From assembly GCA_021775275.1 (NCBI GenBank), contig JAJFIE010000360.1:1-5725 (forward strand): a stretch of DNA of 5,725 nt, given 5' to 3'. How positions within the stretch are numbered: the first letter of the stretch is position 1; every line of letters begins with the position of its first letter. The DNA is from Rhodospirillales bacterium (GTDB lineage Bacteria; Pseudomonadota; Alphaproteobacteria; Rhodospirillales; Casp-alpha2). The notes below the pieces were generated by a model that was not told the DNA's origin, made no database searches, and was given only the letters and a program-made list of their open reading frames with translations. The translations under genes and the position numbers were made by a program. This document shows positions 5,603 through 5,725 of this stretch, in pieces.

Positions 5603-5725
5603 GCCATAGGATCAGCTATTTCTGAGGACGCTGTCCGGGGCTGGCTGCATCGGCAAGGCCGGGGCGCATGGCGTTAACAGATGCGACCTTGTAACCCATT
5701 GATTCCATTCAAAATGTAGGCATTT
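5603..5725. other. Stretch with no recognisable gene
   Basis: Nothing here matches a family I know on either strand. On the minus strand there is a 30-codon ORF (5708-5616) whose ATG directly follows an in-frame TGA, with no clear ribosome binding site. It may be chance or border an upstream gene outside the window. No terminator-like hairpin with a T-run is seen. Confidence 0.4.

Noticed and set aside
5616..5708. A 30-codon ORF upstream of ssrA on the minus strand
   Set aside because: No recognised similarity, no ribosome binding site, and a length expected by chance; kept only as a note.

Overview
The window looks like chromosomal DNA of an alphaproteobacterium. Two features support this most strongly. 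One is a circularly permuted, two-piece tmRNA gene (ssrA). The other is a ClpXP adaptor of the alphaproteobacterial SspB type, with a C-terminal ClpX-binding tail. The DNA is GC-leaning and tightly packed. No insertion sequence, phage gene, CRISPR array or tRNA gene was found. The order may be Rhodospirillales-like, but that is only an impression.

Positions 1-1798, plus strand: the 3' part of a polyamine-type (PotC-like) ABC permease, running off the left edge, followed at once by its ATPase (PotA-like, 365 aa). They are the downstream genes of an importer operon whose other components would lie to the left.

Positions 1795-5602, minus strand: one compact block read right to left. It runs promoter, ssrA (two-piece tmRNA), sspB, fumA-type class I fumarase, isochorismatase-family cysteine hydrolase, UPF0145/YbjQ-like protein. 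The gaps between the protein genes are 17, 11 and 16 nt, so they are probably one transcription unit. The unit converges on the importer operon so closely that the two last genes share the palindrome CTAG as overlapping stop codons.

The most interesting part is the right end. About 285 nt that look non-coding fold as a permuted tmRNA. A CCA-ending acceptor piece comes first, then a 22-nt AT-rich spacer, then the coding piece with a pseudoknot, a resume codon and a tag reading frame that encodes ANDNEAFAVAA. With the alanine carried by the tmRNA, the tag is AANDNEAFAVAA. The next gene on the same strand is sspB, whose product delivers tagged proteins to ClpXP. The RNA that makes the degradation tag and the adaptor that reads it are therefore neighbours and may share a transcript, together with an iron-sulfur TCA-cycle enzyme.

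Positions 5603-5725 hold no gene I can recognise.
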